DNA from: Pseudomonas putida
GTDB lineage: Bacteria; Pseudomonadota; Gammaproteobacteria; Pseudomonadales; Pseudomonadaceae
DNA length: 64,000 nucleotides
NCBI RefSeq assembly: GCF_003228315.1
Contig: NZ_CP029693.1
Coordinates: 2,294,001 to 2,358,000, forward strand
Reading direction: 5' to 3'
Shown piece after piece: positions 1 to 8,245 of this stretch; within the stretch, counting starts at the first letter, position 1; each line of letters opens with the position of its first letter. The translations under genes were made by a program, and so were the position numbers. The notes beneath the pieces were generated by a model. The model did no database searches. It saw nothing but the letters and a program-made list of their open reading frames with translations, and was not told where the DNA came from.

Positions 1-1
1 G

Positions 2-580
2 ATCATTGCGCACGGCGTGCGCCTGTTCCTGTATGAAGCCGGGGCCACGCTGACTTACTACACCTGGGTCACTTCGGCCTCGATCTACGCCATCAGCGTC
101 AAGGGCATGGACCCGCGCAGCGCCTTCACCATGAGTTGCATCGCCCAGGTGATCTACCTGGTGTTCCTGCCGATCTCCGGCTGGATCTCCGATCAATGGG
201 GTCGCAAGATTTCCGCGCTGATTTCCCTGCTCGGGATTGCCGCCACACTGTTCCCGCTGTGGGGGCTGATTTCCAGCGAACCCTGGACACTGATGGTGGC
301 GCAGACTGCGGGCCTGCTGCTGGTGGGCTTCATCACCGGCTGCAAACCGGCTTCGATCTCCGAACAGATCCCGACCCGCTATCGCACCCGGATGTTCGGC
401 GTGTGCATTTCCCTGGGCGTCGCGGTATTCGGCGGCACGGCCTCCTACCTGACCACCTGGCTGTACTCGGAAAACATCGGCTGGATGTTCAACATCTACC
501 TGATCGTGGTCGCCATCATCGCCAGTGCCGTGGTGCTGATGTGGAAGAACAACCATGGGGTGGCGATCGACAAAGTCTGA
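2..580 (+). CDS. MFS transporter, MHS (metabolite:H+ symporter) type, C-terminal part
   Basis: The frame is open from the first bases, so the N-terminus lies outside the window and only about the last 190 residues are present. At least five hydrophobic segments are visible. A cytoplasmic loop reads GWISDQWGRK, the GxxxDxxGRR-type motif of major facilitator proteins, followed by a segment around PTRYRTRMFGV and FGGTASYLTTWL that resembles the MHS branch (shikimate, alpha-ketoglutarate and proline/betaine symporters). It is an inner-membrane secondary transporter. Its position directly ahead of the amine oxidase suggests, by inference only, uptake of an aromatic amine or a related acid. It ends with TGA and a short palindrome follows. 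Confidence 0.85.
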   Translation: MIAHGVRLFLYEAGATLTYYTWVTSASIYAISVKGMDPRSAFTMSCIAQVIYLVFLPISGWISDQWGRKISALISLLGIAATLFPLWGLISSEPWTLMVAQTAGLLLVGFITGCKPASISEQIPTRYRTRMFGVCISLGVAVFGGTASYLTTWLYSENIGWMFNIYLIVVAIIASAVVLMWKNNHGVAIDKV

Positions 581-593
581 AGCCACCCCGGCC

Positions 594-628
594 CCTGTGG
601 GCGCTGCCGCAGGCTGCGCCTACACAGG
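594..628. repeat. Short GC-rich palindrome of REP type
   Basis: CCTGTGGGCGC and GCGCCTACACAGG form the arms of a stem-loop just after the transporter stop. It shares the CCTGT...ACAGG ends of the REPINs elsewhere in the window but is a single short palindrome. It could act as a weak terminator or mRNA-stabilising hairpin. Confidence 0.6.
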
Positions 629-788
629 AGGTTTGCGTTCATCTTTGATCGCGCGGCTGAACCGTTCAGCGGAAATGTTGCTTCAGGCACGAATCCGAAG
701 GATTCTGGCAGCCATTCCAATGCATACACTCATCACCTGTAGCAAAGTGCTGGCATGCCTGACACCGGATTTTCCGAAGGAACCCAGA

Positions 789-3077
789 ATGTTCTCCGCC
801 CTGAAATCAAAAAATAAAAAACCACTGGCCCGGCTCGCGCTGGCGATCTCCCTGGCCACCTTCGGCCTGCCGTTCTGGGCGGGCAATGCCCAGGCCCACG
901 GCGGTCACGCGGAAATGGTGCCGTTGCAAGCGGGCCTCGAGGAATTCGGCGCCTCGGTGAAATGGGACGACTACGCCAACGTCTTCACCATTGCCAAGGA
1001 CGGGGTCTACCTGAAGGTCAAGCCGAACAGCAAAGTGGCCATGCTCAACGGCAAGCGCATCGAGCTGACCGTGCCGGTGGTGTTCAAGGACAAGACCGCG
1101 TTCATGTCCAAGGACTTCATCAACCAGGTGTTCCAGTCCGGACTGGACACCACCTTCGTCGTGGAAACCCGCCCCAACCCGCTCAACCCCTTGAGTGCGG
1201 ACGAAATCACCACGGCGGTGGACATCGTCAAGAAATCCGAAAACTACAAGCCGGGTTTCCGCTTCACCGAAGTCTCGGTGAAGGAGCCGCCGAAGGACCA
1301 GATGTGGAACTTCGTCTTCACCGGGCAGAACGTCGCCCAGCCACGTGAAGCCTCCATCGTGGTGCTGGACGGCAAGCACGTGATCGAAGCGCTGGTGGAC
1401 CTGGACAGCAAGCAACTGAAATCCTGGAAACCGATCGAAGGTGCCCACGGCATGGTGCTGCTGGACGACTTCGCCACCGTGCAGAGCGCAGTCGAGACCA
1501 GCCCGGAATACGCCCAGGCCCTGGCCAAGCGCGGCATCAACGATGTGAAGAAAGTGGTCGCCACGCCGTTGACCGTCGGCTACTTCGACGGCAAGGACGG
1601 CCTGGCCCAGGACAAGCGCCTGCTGAAGATCGTCAGCTACCTGGATGTCGGCGACGGCAACTACTGGGCGCATCCGATCGAAGGCCTGGTGGCGATTGTC
1701 GATCTGGAACAGAAGAAGCTGATCAAGATCGAAGACGAAGCGCTGATTCCGGTGCCGATGAAACCCACCCCCTATGACGGGCGCGGGCGCAAGGGCGTGG
1801 CGGTCAAGCCGCTGGAAATCACCGAGCCCGAGGGCAAGAACTACACCATTAGCGGCAACAGCATTCACTGGCAGAACTGGGACTTCCACGTGCGCCTCGA
1901 TTCGCGCGTCGGCCCGATCCTGTCCACCGTCACCTACGACGACAAGGGCAAGAAACGCAAGATCATGTACGAAGGCTCACTGGGCGGCATGATCGTGCCT
2001 TACGGCGATCCGGACGTCGGCTGGTACTTCAAGGCTTACCTGGATTCCGGCGACTACGGCATGGGCACCCTGACCTCGCCGATCGCCCGTGGCAAAGACG
2101 CCCCGGAAAACGCCGTGCTGCTGGACGCGACCATCGCCGACTACACCGGCGCGCCGACCAAAATCCCCCATGCCATGGCGGTGTTCGAGCGCTATGCCGG
2201 CCCCGAGTACAAGCATCAGGAAATGGGCCAGCCCAACCTGAGCACTGAGCGTCGTGAACTGGTGGTGCGCTGGATCAGCACCGTCGGCAACTACGACTAC
2301 ATCTTCGACTGGGTCTTCCAGCAGAACGGCACCATCGGCATCGACGCCGGCGCCACCGGCATCGAAGCGGTCAAGGGCGTGAAGTCCAAGACCATGCATG
2401 AAGAAACCGCCAAGGAAGACACACGCTACGGCACCCTGCTCGACCACAACATCGTCGGCACCACGCACCAGCACATTTATAACTTCCGTCTGGACATGGA
2501 CGTGGACGGCGAAAGCAACTCGCTGGTCGAAGTGAACCCGGTGGTGCTGCCCAACGACCGTGGCGGCCCGCGCACCAGCACCATGCAGACCGAAACCAAG
2601 GTGGTCAGCACCGAGCAACAGGCCGCGCAGAAATTCGACCCGTCGACCGTGCGCCTGCTGACCAACTTCAGCAAGGAAAACAAGGTCGGCAACCCGGTGT
2701 CCTACCAGTTGATTCCGTATGCCGGCGGCACGCACCCGGTGGCCAAGGGCGCCAACTTCGGCAACGACGAATGGCTGTACCACCGCCTGAGCTTCATGGA
2801 CAAGCAACTGTGGGTGACCCAGTACAACCCTGAAGAGAAGTACCCGGAAGGCAAGTACCCGAACCGTTCGGACAAGGACACGGGCCTGGGGCAGTTCACC
2901 CAGGACAACCACTCCATCGAGAACACCGACGATGTGGTCTGGCTGACCACCGGCACCACCCACATCGCCCGTGCCGAAGAGTGGCCGATCATGCCGACCG
3001 AATGGGTGCATGTGCTGCTCAAGCCGTGGAACTTCTTCGATGAAACCCCGACGTTGAACCTCAACGCCCCGAAATAA
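789..3077 (+). CDS. tynA: Copper-containing primary amine oxidase (tyramine/phenylethylamine oxidase)
   Basis: It oxidises primary amines such as tyramine and 2-phenylethylamine to the aldehyde, ammonia and H2O2 in the periplasm. The start at 789 is preferred over upstream in-frame starts: GAAGGA lies 7 nt before it, and the protein then begins with a signal peptide (basic MFSALKSKNKK, a hydrophobic stretch, cleavage near AQA-HG at about residue 36). The product is 762 aa, close to the E. coli enzyme. The N-Y-D-Y motif (VGNYDYIFDW, Tyr about 502) is the topaquinone precursor site, and HQHIYNFRLD downstream carries copper-ligand histidines. The N-terminal amine-oxidase domains precede the large catalytic beta-sandwich. 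With feaR and the paa genes nearby it feeds phenylacetaldehyde into phenylacetate catabolism. FeaR is the expected activator; no site was identified. No aldehyde dehydrogenase (feaB) is adjacent. Confidence 0.95.
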   Translation: MFSALKSKNKKPLARLALAISLATFGLPFWAGNAQAHGGHAEMVPLQAGLEEFGASVKWDDYANVFTIAKDGVYLKVKPNSKVAMLNGKRIELTVPVVFKDKTAFMSKDFINQVFQSGLDTTFVVETRPNPLNPLSADEITTAVDIVKKSENYKPGFRFTEVSVKEPPKDQMWNFVFTGQNVAQPREASIVVLDGKHVIEALVDLDSKQLKSWKPIEGAHGMVLLDDFATVQSAVETSPEYAQALAKRGINDVKKVVATPLTVGYFDGKDGLAQDKRLLKIVSYLDVGDGNYWAHPIEGLVAIVDLEQKKLIKIEDEALIPVPMKPTPYDGRGRKGVAVKPLEITEPEGKNYTISGNSIHWQNWDFHVRLDSRVGPILSTVTYDDKGKKRKIMYEGSLGGMIVPYGDPDVGWYFKAYLDSGDYGMGTLTSPIARGKDAPENAVLLDATIADYTGAPTKIPHAMAVFERYAGPEYKHQEMGQPNLSTERRELVVRWISTVGNYDYIFDWVFQQNGTIGIDAGATGIEAVKGVKSKTMHEETAKEDTRYGTLLDHNIVGTTHQHIYNFRLDMDVDGESNSLVEVNPVVLPNDRGGPRTSTMQTETKVVSTEQQAAQKFDPSTVRLLTNFSKENKVGNPVSYQLIPYAGGTHPVAKGANFGNDEWLYHRLSFMDKQLWVTQYNPEEKYPEGKYPNRSDKDTGLGQFTQDNHSIENTDDVVWLTTGTTHIARAEEWPIMPTEWVHVLLKPWNFFDETPTLNLNAPK

Positions 3078-3084
3078 CGCTGAA

Positions 3085-3180
3085 CCTGTAGGAGCAAAGC
3101 TTGCTCGCGATGGCGACAGTCCAGTCAACAAAGATGGTGACTGATACACCGCCATCGCGAGCAAGCTTTGCTCCCACAGG
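3085..3180. repeat. REPIN (paired inverted REP)
   Basis: CCTGTAGGAGCAAAGCTTGC... and its near-exact inverse ...GCAAGCTTTGCTCCCACAGG flank a spacer of about 40 nt. It lies just after tynA and is the first of two tandem copies. The arms carry a GCAAAGCTTGC variant unlike the usual GCGAGCCTGC. Confidence 0.9.
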
Positions 3181-3201
3181 GTATGAGGTTGTACAAAAAA
3201 A

Positions 3202-3294
3202 CTGTGGGAGCGAGCCTGCTCGCGATGGCGGTGGATCAGATGACAATGATGTCGACTGACACTCAGCAATCGCGAGCAGGCTCGCTCCTACAGG
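3202..3294. repeat. REPIN (paired inverted REP)
   Basis: CTGTGGGAGCGAGCCTGCTCGCGA paired with its inverse ending GCTCCTACAG. The spacer contains the GATGTCGACTGACAC sequence seen in several other copies (for example 24654-24749). It sits between the 3' ends of convergent tynA and the cupredoxin gene. Confidence 0.9.
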
Positions 3295-3304
3295 GGATGG
3301 TGGA

Positions 3305-3613
3305 TCATTGGGTAACTACAATCTTCCCGATCATCTGCGGATGCAGCGCACAAAAATACTCATACTCCCCCGGTGTGTTGAACACCCAGGAATAGCTGTC
3401 CCCGGTATCCAGCGCCCCCGAGCGAAACACCTTGTGCGTCTCCGCCACCGTGTGCGGAATCTCATCGTCATTCACCCAGGTCACCTTGGTCCCCACGGGC
3501 ACGGTCATGTCCTTGGGCCCGTACATGAACTCCTTGATATCGACCTTCATCTCCTGAGCCCACACTGGCATCGCCAGCATCAGGCCAATCACGGCCAACA
3601 GTCGCATTTTCAT
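3305..3613 (-). CDS. Periplasmic cupredoxin (plastocyanin/azurin-like small copper protein)
   Basis: 102 aa with a clean signal peptide (MKMRLLAVIGLMLAMPVWA, cleavage before QE). The mature domain is one cupredoxin fold: the first copper His is in IPHTV, and the C-terminal loop FCALHPQMIG gives the Cys, His and Met ligands in the type 1 spacing. The likely role is electron transfer or copper binding in the periplasm. The gene starts 14 nt after the metallophosphatase stop, with GGAGGGTGAG as ribosome site, so the two form an operon. This operon is divergent from an ECF sigma/anti-sigma pair that may control it (inference). Longer in-frame upstream starts overlap the metallophosphatase and were rejected. 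Confidence 0.9.
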   Translation of the reverse strand: MKMRLLAVIGLMLAMPVWAQEMKVDIKEFMYGPKDMTVPVGTKVTWVNDDEIPHTVAETHKVFRSGALDTGDSYSWVFNTPGEYEYFCALHPQMIGKIVVTQ

Positions 3614-3627
3614 CCGCTCACCCTCCC

Positions 3628-4596
3628 CTAAACCAGTGTCGAATCGATCAGCGCCAACGGATGCTCGCCCTGGGTCGCCCGCACATCCGTGACGCCCAGG
3701 TAATTGCGCAATTGATCCGCCGCCACCGTCATCGGCCCCGGCGACGGCGCCGTGCCGGGTGCCGGTTGTGGATAAGCCGTACCGCGCGCCGTGTGGAAGG
3801 TGATATTGCCCTCGACCTTCTGGATGACCTGGTGGATATGCCCGTTCAACACCGTCACCGAACCGTACTTGCGCAGCAGCGCAATCGCCTGATCGCCGTC
3901 CTCGGTGCCCCAGCCCCAGGGCTGGTAAATCGTCCATAACGGAATGTGGGTGAACACCACGATCGGCGTACTGCTGCTCACCGCGCGCAAGTCGTCGGCC
4001 AGCCAGGCCAGTTGCTCGGCGCCAAGGTTCGCTTCACGGCCGGCCTGAAAATTGAAGACGTTCACCAGGGCAATGAAGTGCACGCCATGGTCATCGAAGC
4101 TGTACCAGCCGTTGCCCTTTGTGCCCTTGCCGTAACGCTCCAGATAGAGCTTGCCGCCGCCCTCGTCGAGGGTGTCGTGCTCGCCCGGCACGTAGTGCAC
4201 GGTGGCCGGCAGGCCCTTGAGCAGTTGCGCGGCGGTGTCGAACTCTTCGGCCTTGGACAGGTGGGTGATGTCGCCGGTGTGCAGGATCAACGACGGCCGT
4301 TTCGGCAGCGCGATGACCTTGTCGATGGCCACCTGCAAGGTCTTCACCGGCTCCGGGTTGGCCTCCTTGTTGAAGCCGATGTGCGAGTCGCTGATCTGCA
4401 CGAAATGGAAGGTGCTGGCCAATGCCTTGGGGTCTGAGACCTGACCGGCCTCATCCAGGGCGAACGCTCGGGGAATACCGCCGCTCAAGGCCCAGATCAC
4501 ACCGGCCCCGGCCCAAGCCGAGCATTTGAGGAGCGTGCGGCGATCCGGGTTCAAGGGGCCGTCGACGCGTCGTTGGGATTTTGAATGCATGTCCAT
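3628..4596 (-). CDS. Tat-exported calcineurin-like metallophosphoesterase
   Basis: 322 aa. The N-terminus has a twin-arginine signal (DRRTLLKCSAWAG followed by a hydrophobic stretch, probable cleavage after AFA), so it is exported folded with its metals. The body shows the metallophosphoesterase signature in order: D-x-H (ISDSHIGF), GD (LHTGDIT), a GNHD variant (PGEHDT) and GHIH near the C-terminus. The GNHD asparagine is replaced by Glu, which is unusual. It is a periplasmic phosphoesterase of unknown substrate. Start at 4596 has AGGAAAT upstream. It is the first gene of the operon with the cupredoxin and is divergent from the ECF sigma gene. Confidence 0.9.
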   Translation of the reverse strand: MDMHSKSQRRVDGPLNPDRRTLLKCSAWAGAGVIWALSGGIPRAFALDEAGQVSDPKALASTFHFVQISDSHIGFNKEANPEPVKTLQVAIDKVIALPKRPSLILHTGDITHLSKAEEFDTAAQLLKGLPATVHYVPGEHDTLDEGGGKLYLERYGKGTKGNGWYSFDDHGVHFIALVNVFNFQAGREANLGAEQLAWLADDLRAVSSSTPIVVFTHIPLWTIYQPWGWGTEDGDQAIALLRKYGSVTVLNGHIHQVIQKVEGNITFHTARGTAYPQPAPGTAPSPGPMTVAADQLRNYLGVTDVRATQGEHPLALIDSTLV

Positions 4597-4677
4597 CGGT
4601 ATTTCCTCGCATGCGAACTACAGTGATGCAGCAGTAGTGATGCAACTGACACGAGGTAAAACCTTGTGGGACGGGTC

Positions 4678-4718
4678 TTTATTCCCTGTGGAAAAAAACA
4701 TTTTTTCCCGGGAATAAA
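4678..4718. promoter_or_regulatory. Nested inverted repeat in the divergent intergenic region
   Basis: Outer arms TTTATTCCC (4678-4686) and GGGAATAAA (4710-4718) are perfect 9-bp inverses. Inside, GGAAAAAA (4690-4697) and TTTTTTCC (4701-4708) are perfect 8-bp inverses around ACA. It sits 46 nt before the sigma-factor start and 82 nt from the metallophosphatase start. It could be an operator for either promoter, or a terminator hairpin insulating the two. Confidence 0.7.
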
Positions 4719-4764
4719 TCGCGGCGTGGCGCAGTTATAGAGGTGGGACAGTGCGGAAACCACT

Positions 4765-5277
4765 ATGAAGCCATTCGAGGAACTGTTTGCGCCCCACCTG
4801 GACGCGGCCTACAACCTTGCGCGCTGGCTCACGGGCAACGACAGCGCCGCCCACGATGTCGTGCAGGAAAGCGCCCTGCGCGCCTTCCGGTTCGCACAAC
4901 GCTTTGCCGGCGGCAACGCCAAGGCCTGGTTTCTGACCATCGTGCGCAACGAAAGCTACACCTGGCTCAAGGCCACGGCCGGGCGCCATTGGGTTTCCCT
5001 GGACGACGAAACGGCCGATGACGAGCAGACACCAAGCCACAGCCAGACCCCGGAACTGTTGGCGATCCACAGCGAAAACGCGGCGCTGATCCAGCAGGCG
5101 CTGTGCGCCCTGCCCCCGGGGTTTCGCGAGGTGATCGTGCTGAAGGAGCTCGAAGAAATGCCCTACAAGGACATCGCCCTGGTGGTCGACATCCCCATCG
5201 GCACGGTCATGTCGAGGCTGGCCAGGGCCCGCGCCATGCTCAAGCTCGAACTACTGAAGTTGCACGATCATGAATGA
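4765..5277 (+). CDS. ECF-family RNA polymerase sigma factor
   Basis: 170 aa, typical for an extracytoplasmic-function sigma factor. Region 2 is at the N-terminus (YNLARWLTGNDSAAHDVVQE, then RAFRF and WFLTIVRNE), and region 4 is at the C-terminus (PPGFREVIVLKELEEMPYKDIA followed by IGTVMSRLARAR as the recognition helix). It directs RNA polymerase to its own regulon. The anti-sigma gene overlaps its stop codon (ATGAATGA), so the two are translationally coupled. The likely targets are its own promoter and the divergent metallophosphatase/cupredoxin operon; this is inferred from position. Confidence 0.93.
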   Translation: MKPFEELFAPHLDAAYNLARWLTGNDSAAHDVVQESALRAFRFAQRFAGGNAKAWFLTIVRNESYTWLKATAGRHWVSLDDETADDEQTPSHSQTPELLAIHSENAALIQQALCALPPGFREVIVLKELEEMPYKDIALVVDIPIGTVMSRLARARAMLKLELLKLHDHE

Positions 5278-6013
5278 ACTCGACTGCACGGTTTGCCAGA
5301 CGCTGATACAGGGCTATCTGGACAAGGAACTCGATCCGCCGACGACGACGAAAGTGGCCGGGCATCTGGCCGAGTGCGCCGCGTGTGCGCACGTGCATGA
5401 TCAGGCGAAGTTGTTGGTGACAGGCGTGAAGCAGAGTGCGCTGTATTACCGGGCGCCGGCGTCGCTGGCCGCCAGTGTATTCCCCGCCGAGTCGCCCAAA
5501 CCCGGCTTCATCGAGCGCTGGCGAAGCTGGTTCGCACCGGCGTTTTCGGTGGCGACACTGGCCCTGGCGGTGATGCTCTTCGTGGCAACGCCGGGCAGCG
5601 AACAGCCATTGATGGATGAGGCGGTGTCCAGTCACGTGCGCTCGTTGATGGGCGAACATTTGAATGACGTGGTGTCGTCCGACCGCCACACCGTCAAGCC
5701 CTGGTTCACCGGCAAGCTGGACTTCTCACCGCCGGTGTTCGACTACAAGGAACAGGGTTTCCCCTTGCTGGGCGGGCGCCTGGATTACCTGCAACACCAG
5801 ACCACCGCGGCCCTGAGTTACGGGCGCAACAAGCACATCATCAATGTGTTCATCCTGCCCACGACCGAGGCCGACAAACCAGCGCAGAGTGAATCGATTC
5901 GTGGTTTCAACGTGGTGTCGTGGCAACAGGGCCACATGCGCTATGTGCTGGTTTCGGATGTGGAGAAAAGCGAGCTGGAGGTGCTGGGCCAGTTGCTCAA
6001 GAATGGTGCCTGA
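5270..6013 (+). CDS. Membrane anti-sigma factor with N-terminal zinc-finger (ZAS-type)
   Basis: 247 aa. The N-terminal cytoplasmic domain has the H-x3-C-x2-C motif (His32, Cys36, Cys39 in GHLAECAACA) plus an extra C-x2-C at Cys6/Cys9, the hallmark of zinc anti-sigma domains. One transmembrane helix follows (FSVATLALAVMLFVATPG, about residues 87-105), and about 140 residues would lie in the periplasm. It overlaps the sigma-factor gene by 8 nt. The expected role is to hold the sigma factor at the membrane until a periplasmic signal releases it. The signal is unknown; the exported copper protein and phosphoesterase next door hint at envelope, metal or redox stress. Confidence 0.88.
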   Translation: MNELDCTVCQTLIQGYLDKELDPPTTTKVAGHLAECAACAHVHDQAKLLVTGVKQSALYYRAPASLAASVFPAESPKPGFIERWRSWFAPAFSVATLALAVMLFVATPGSEQPLMDEAVSSHVRSLMGEHLNDVVSSDRHTVKPWFTGKLDFSPPVFDYKEQGFPLLGGRLDYLQHQTTAALSYGRNKHIINVFILPTTEADKPAQSESIRGFNVVSWQQGHMRYVLVSDVEKSELEVLGQLLKNGA

Positions 6014-6027
6014 ATTAGACACCTATC

Positions 6028-6123
6028 CCCTGTAGGAGCGAGCCTGCTCGCGATGGCGGTGGGTCAGGAAAATTGGTGTTGAATGTATCGACGCCATCGC
6101 GAGCAGGCTCGCTCCTACAGGGG
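6028..6123. repeat. REPIN (paired inverted REP)
   Basis: CCCTGTAGGAGCGAGCCTGC and the inverse GCAGGCTCGCTCCTACAGGG flank a spacer containing GTTGAATGTATCGAC. The spacer is nearly the same as in the copy at 32480-32574. It separates the convergent anti-sigma and feaR genes. Confidence 0.9.
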
Positions 6124-6144
6124 TTATGTGTCGTTCAGCGGGAC

Positions 6145-7059
6145 TCAAGCATGCTGCTTGCGATACTCCCCCGGCGCAATGCCGAAGCGGGATTTGAAGG
6201 CTGTGGAAAAGTAGCTCGAATCGGAGAAGCCCCACGAATACCCCAGCACCGACAGCTTCTGTTCCTTGCCTGACTGACGCAGCGACTCGGCGCACAGGTC
6301 CAGGCGACGGTTCTTGATGTAGCGCGCCACCACCAGGCCTTTCTTGGCAAACATCCGGTACAGGCCACGGGTCGACATGCCGACTTCCCGCGCCAGCCAT
6401 TCCGGGCACAGTTCTTCGGAGCGGATGTGCTGGTCGATGAAACTCAGGGTCTTGCGGAAGGTGCGCTCGTGCAGGTCGGTGCAGTCGTCGGTCTGGCTGA
6501 TGGCCGGACGCAACAGGCTGACCAGTGCTTCCAGGGTCGCCTCGCTCTCCTGGCGGCTCATGTCCGGTTGGCGCGTGGCTTCGAGGATCAGGCTGTGGGA
6601 GAGCATGGCGATGGGCGAGTTGCCGGCGATCCGGTGGCCGCACCTGACCTGGTTGAAGCGCAGGGTCTGCTCCACCAGTTGGTAAGGCAGGATCAGCGAC
6701 AACTGTCGGGAATTGTCGCTGTAGGTGAAATCGCTGGGGCGCGATGCGTCGATCAGGGTGATGTCACCGGCCGACAGCAGCACTTTGTCGTCGCCCTGCG
6801 CCATGCCCGCCGTGCCATCGAGCTGGAATACCGCGAAATACTTGCCGCCCTCGGCCGCCGCCACCTGCTGCGGCGTGCGGTACAAGCGCGCCTGGCAGGC
6901 ATCGACGAAGCTGAGCTTCAAGGCATCGCTGCGGTATTCCCGGATCTGGCCGGCGAAACCGGCACCCAGGGGTTTGGCGTTGAAGGCGCCACAGATCTGG
7001 TTGATCTGATGGATCCATTGATCGAACCCATCCTGGCGCTGTGCGGTTGTTGAAATCAT
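6145..7059 (-). CDS. feaR: AraC-family activator of amine oxidase genes, FeaR-like
   Basis: 304 aa, matching the length of FeaR (about 300). The N-terminal ligand domain (residues about 1-190) includes YFAVFQLDGTAGMAQGDD and GDITLIDASRPSDFTYS, a FeaR-type AraC-binding-like region. The C-terminal 100 residues hold two helix-turn-helices (EWLAREVGMSTRGLYRMF and SVLGYSWGFSDSSYFSTAFK, then FGIAPGEYR). FeaR in enterobacteria activates tynA and feaB in response to aromatic amines or aldehydes; presence of tynA 3 kb away supports the same role. It lies downstream of paaX on the same strand with a gap of 88 nt. Confidence 0.85.
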   Translation of the reverse strand: MISTTAQRQDGFDQWIHQINQICGAFNAKPLGAGFAGQIREYRSDALKLSFVDACQARLYRTPQQVAAAEGGKYFAVFQLDGTAGMAQGDDKVLLSAGDITLIDASRPSDFTYSDNSRQLSLILPYQLVEQTLRFNQVRCGHRIAGNSPIAMLSHSLILEATRQPDMSRQESEATLEALVSLLRPAISQTDDCTDLHERTFRKTLSFIDQHIRSEELCPEWLAREVGMSTRGLYRMFAKKGLVVARYIKNRRLDLCAESLRQSGKEQKLSVLGYSWGFSDSSYFSTAFKSRFGIAPGEYRKQHA

Positions 7060-7147
7060 GGCAGGCCTCTCACGCAGGCTTTGTTTTTATTGTCTACGTC
7101 AACACTCGGGTTCTCCTGAACAGCGACACTCCCTGACCGGCGACGGG

Positions 7148-8071
7148 TTACTTCAACCCGCCAAAACGTCGGTAAAAACTCTCGCCCACGTCCGGCAACG
7201 GGCCGTCGGCGGTTTCCAGAGCACTGTTCAGCCATTCCTCGGCCTTGGCGTAGATCAGGCGATAAATGTTGCGGCACAACTGCCGGGCCGCTCGACCTTC
7301 CCAGTCGCCGGGCAACAGTTCGTCCGGCAATTGCGGATCACGCAGCAGCAGCTTGCGGTACTCGTGAATCAGCAGAATCCGTGCCAGGAAGCAGTCGGCC
7401 GGTTGCAGGTTTTCCTGCTCGCGCAGCGACTGCCAGAGCGGGCGGAACAGCTGAATGAACTCGCTGTAATGGGTCGCCAGTTCTTCGATGTTCCAGCTCT
7501 CGCGCACTTGCAGGCGCAGGGCCTTGGAGGCCAGCACGTCCTGGGCGGTGGTTTCGAAAACGATGGTTTCTTCCTGGGCGCCAAGGTCGATCAGGGTCGC
7601 GTTGACGTCGGTGCGGTCGCTGCGCGGGCAGGCCAGCACCACCGGCGAAATCGCACCAAAACCTTGCCACTCCAGCTCTTCACGCACCTGCTTGCGCTTG
7701 TCCTGGGTCAACTGCGAGAGCATCACCAGGCACCAGGAACCGTCCCAGGCCGGCATGGTGGTGCTGTAGACCCGCTTGAAGGCCTTGTCGAAACGGCGAC
7801 GACCGGTGCCGGTCAGGCTGTAGTAGCTGCGACGGCCGACTTTCTCGGCGGTCAGCCAGCCTTCCTTGGTCAAACGGAAAATCGAGGTGCGGATCAGCCG
7901 CTCGTTGATGCCGATCGGTTCGAGCAATTGAATCAGGCTGCCCAGCCACACGGTCCCGCCATGGGGTTCGATGGCATCACCGTACAACGTGATGATCAGG
8001 GAACTGGCGCGGATCGGCGTCTGTTCCTGGAAGCGCGTAATCAGATGGTTCAAAGGTGTCAGGGACGACAT
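7148..8071 (-). CDS. paaX: Phenylacetate catabolon repressor PaaX (phenylacetyl-CoA-responsive)
   Basis: 307 aa, the usual PaaX length. The N-terminal winged helix-turn-helix reads INERLIRTSIFRLTKEGWL, followed by RSYYSLTGTGRRRF as the wing; the central and C-terminal PaaX domains follow. PaaX represses the paa promoters and is released by phenylacetyl-CoA. The start at 8071 (MSSLTPLNHL) is preferred because longer forms run back into a REPIN. The gene is on the minus strand between paaY and feaR. Candidate binding sites are the G-Y-GATAC motifs near paaY, paaF and paaA. Confidence 0.93.
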   Translation of the reverse strand: MSSLTPLNHLITRFQEQTPIRASSLIITLYGDAIEPHGGTVWLGSLIQLLEPIGINERLIRTSIFRLTKEGWLTAEKVGRRSYYSLTGTGRRRFDKAFKRVYSTTMPAWDGSWCLVMLSQLTQDKRKQVREELEWQGFGAISPVVLACPRSDRTDVNATLIDLGAQEETIVFETTAQDVLASKALRLQVRESWNIEELATHYSEFIQLFRPLWQSLREQENLQPADCFLARILLIHEYRKLLLRDPQLPDELLPGDWEGRAARQLCRNIYRLIYAKAEEWLNSALETADGPLPDVGESFYRRFGGLK

Positions 8072-8137
8072 GGGCGTACCGGGCTGAAAAAAAGAAAAGG
8101 AATATACCGAAACTCTGCCTGCTAATTGCACCTCCCT

Positions 8138-8240
8138 CTGTAGGAGCGAGCATGCTCGCGAAAAACTTCCGGACAATACGAGCATTCAGACAGCCCGCGT
8201 CATCGTTGACGTCCATCGCGAGCAGGCTCGCTCCTACAGG
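8138..8240. repeat. REPIN, long-spacer class
   Basis: TGTAGGAGCGAGCATGCTCGCG and the inverse CGCGAGCAGGCTCGCTCCTACAGG. The spacer ends CATCGTTGACGTCCATCGCG and resembles the copy at 52990-53090. It lies between paaY and paaX. Confidence 0.9.
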
Positions 8241-8245
8241 GGGGA

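Noticed and set aside
555..788. Upstream in-frame start that would extend tynA by 78 residues
   Set aside because: It overlaps the transporter gene and places the signal peptide in the middle of the protein; the ATG at 789 has a good ribosome site.
8072..8185. N-terminal extension of PaaX into the REPIN
   Set aside because: The extra 38 residues come from REP sequence, and the 307-residue form has the family length and N-terminus.
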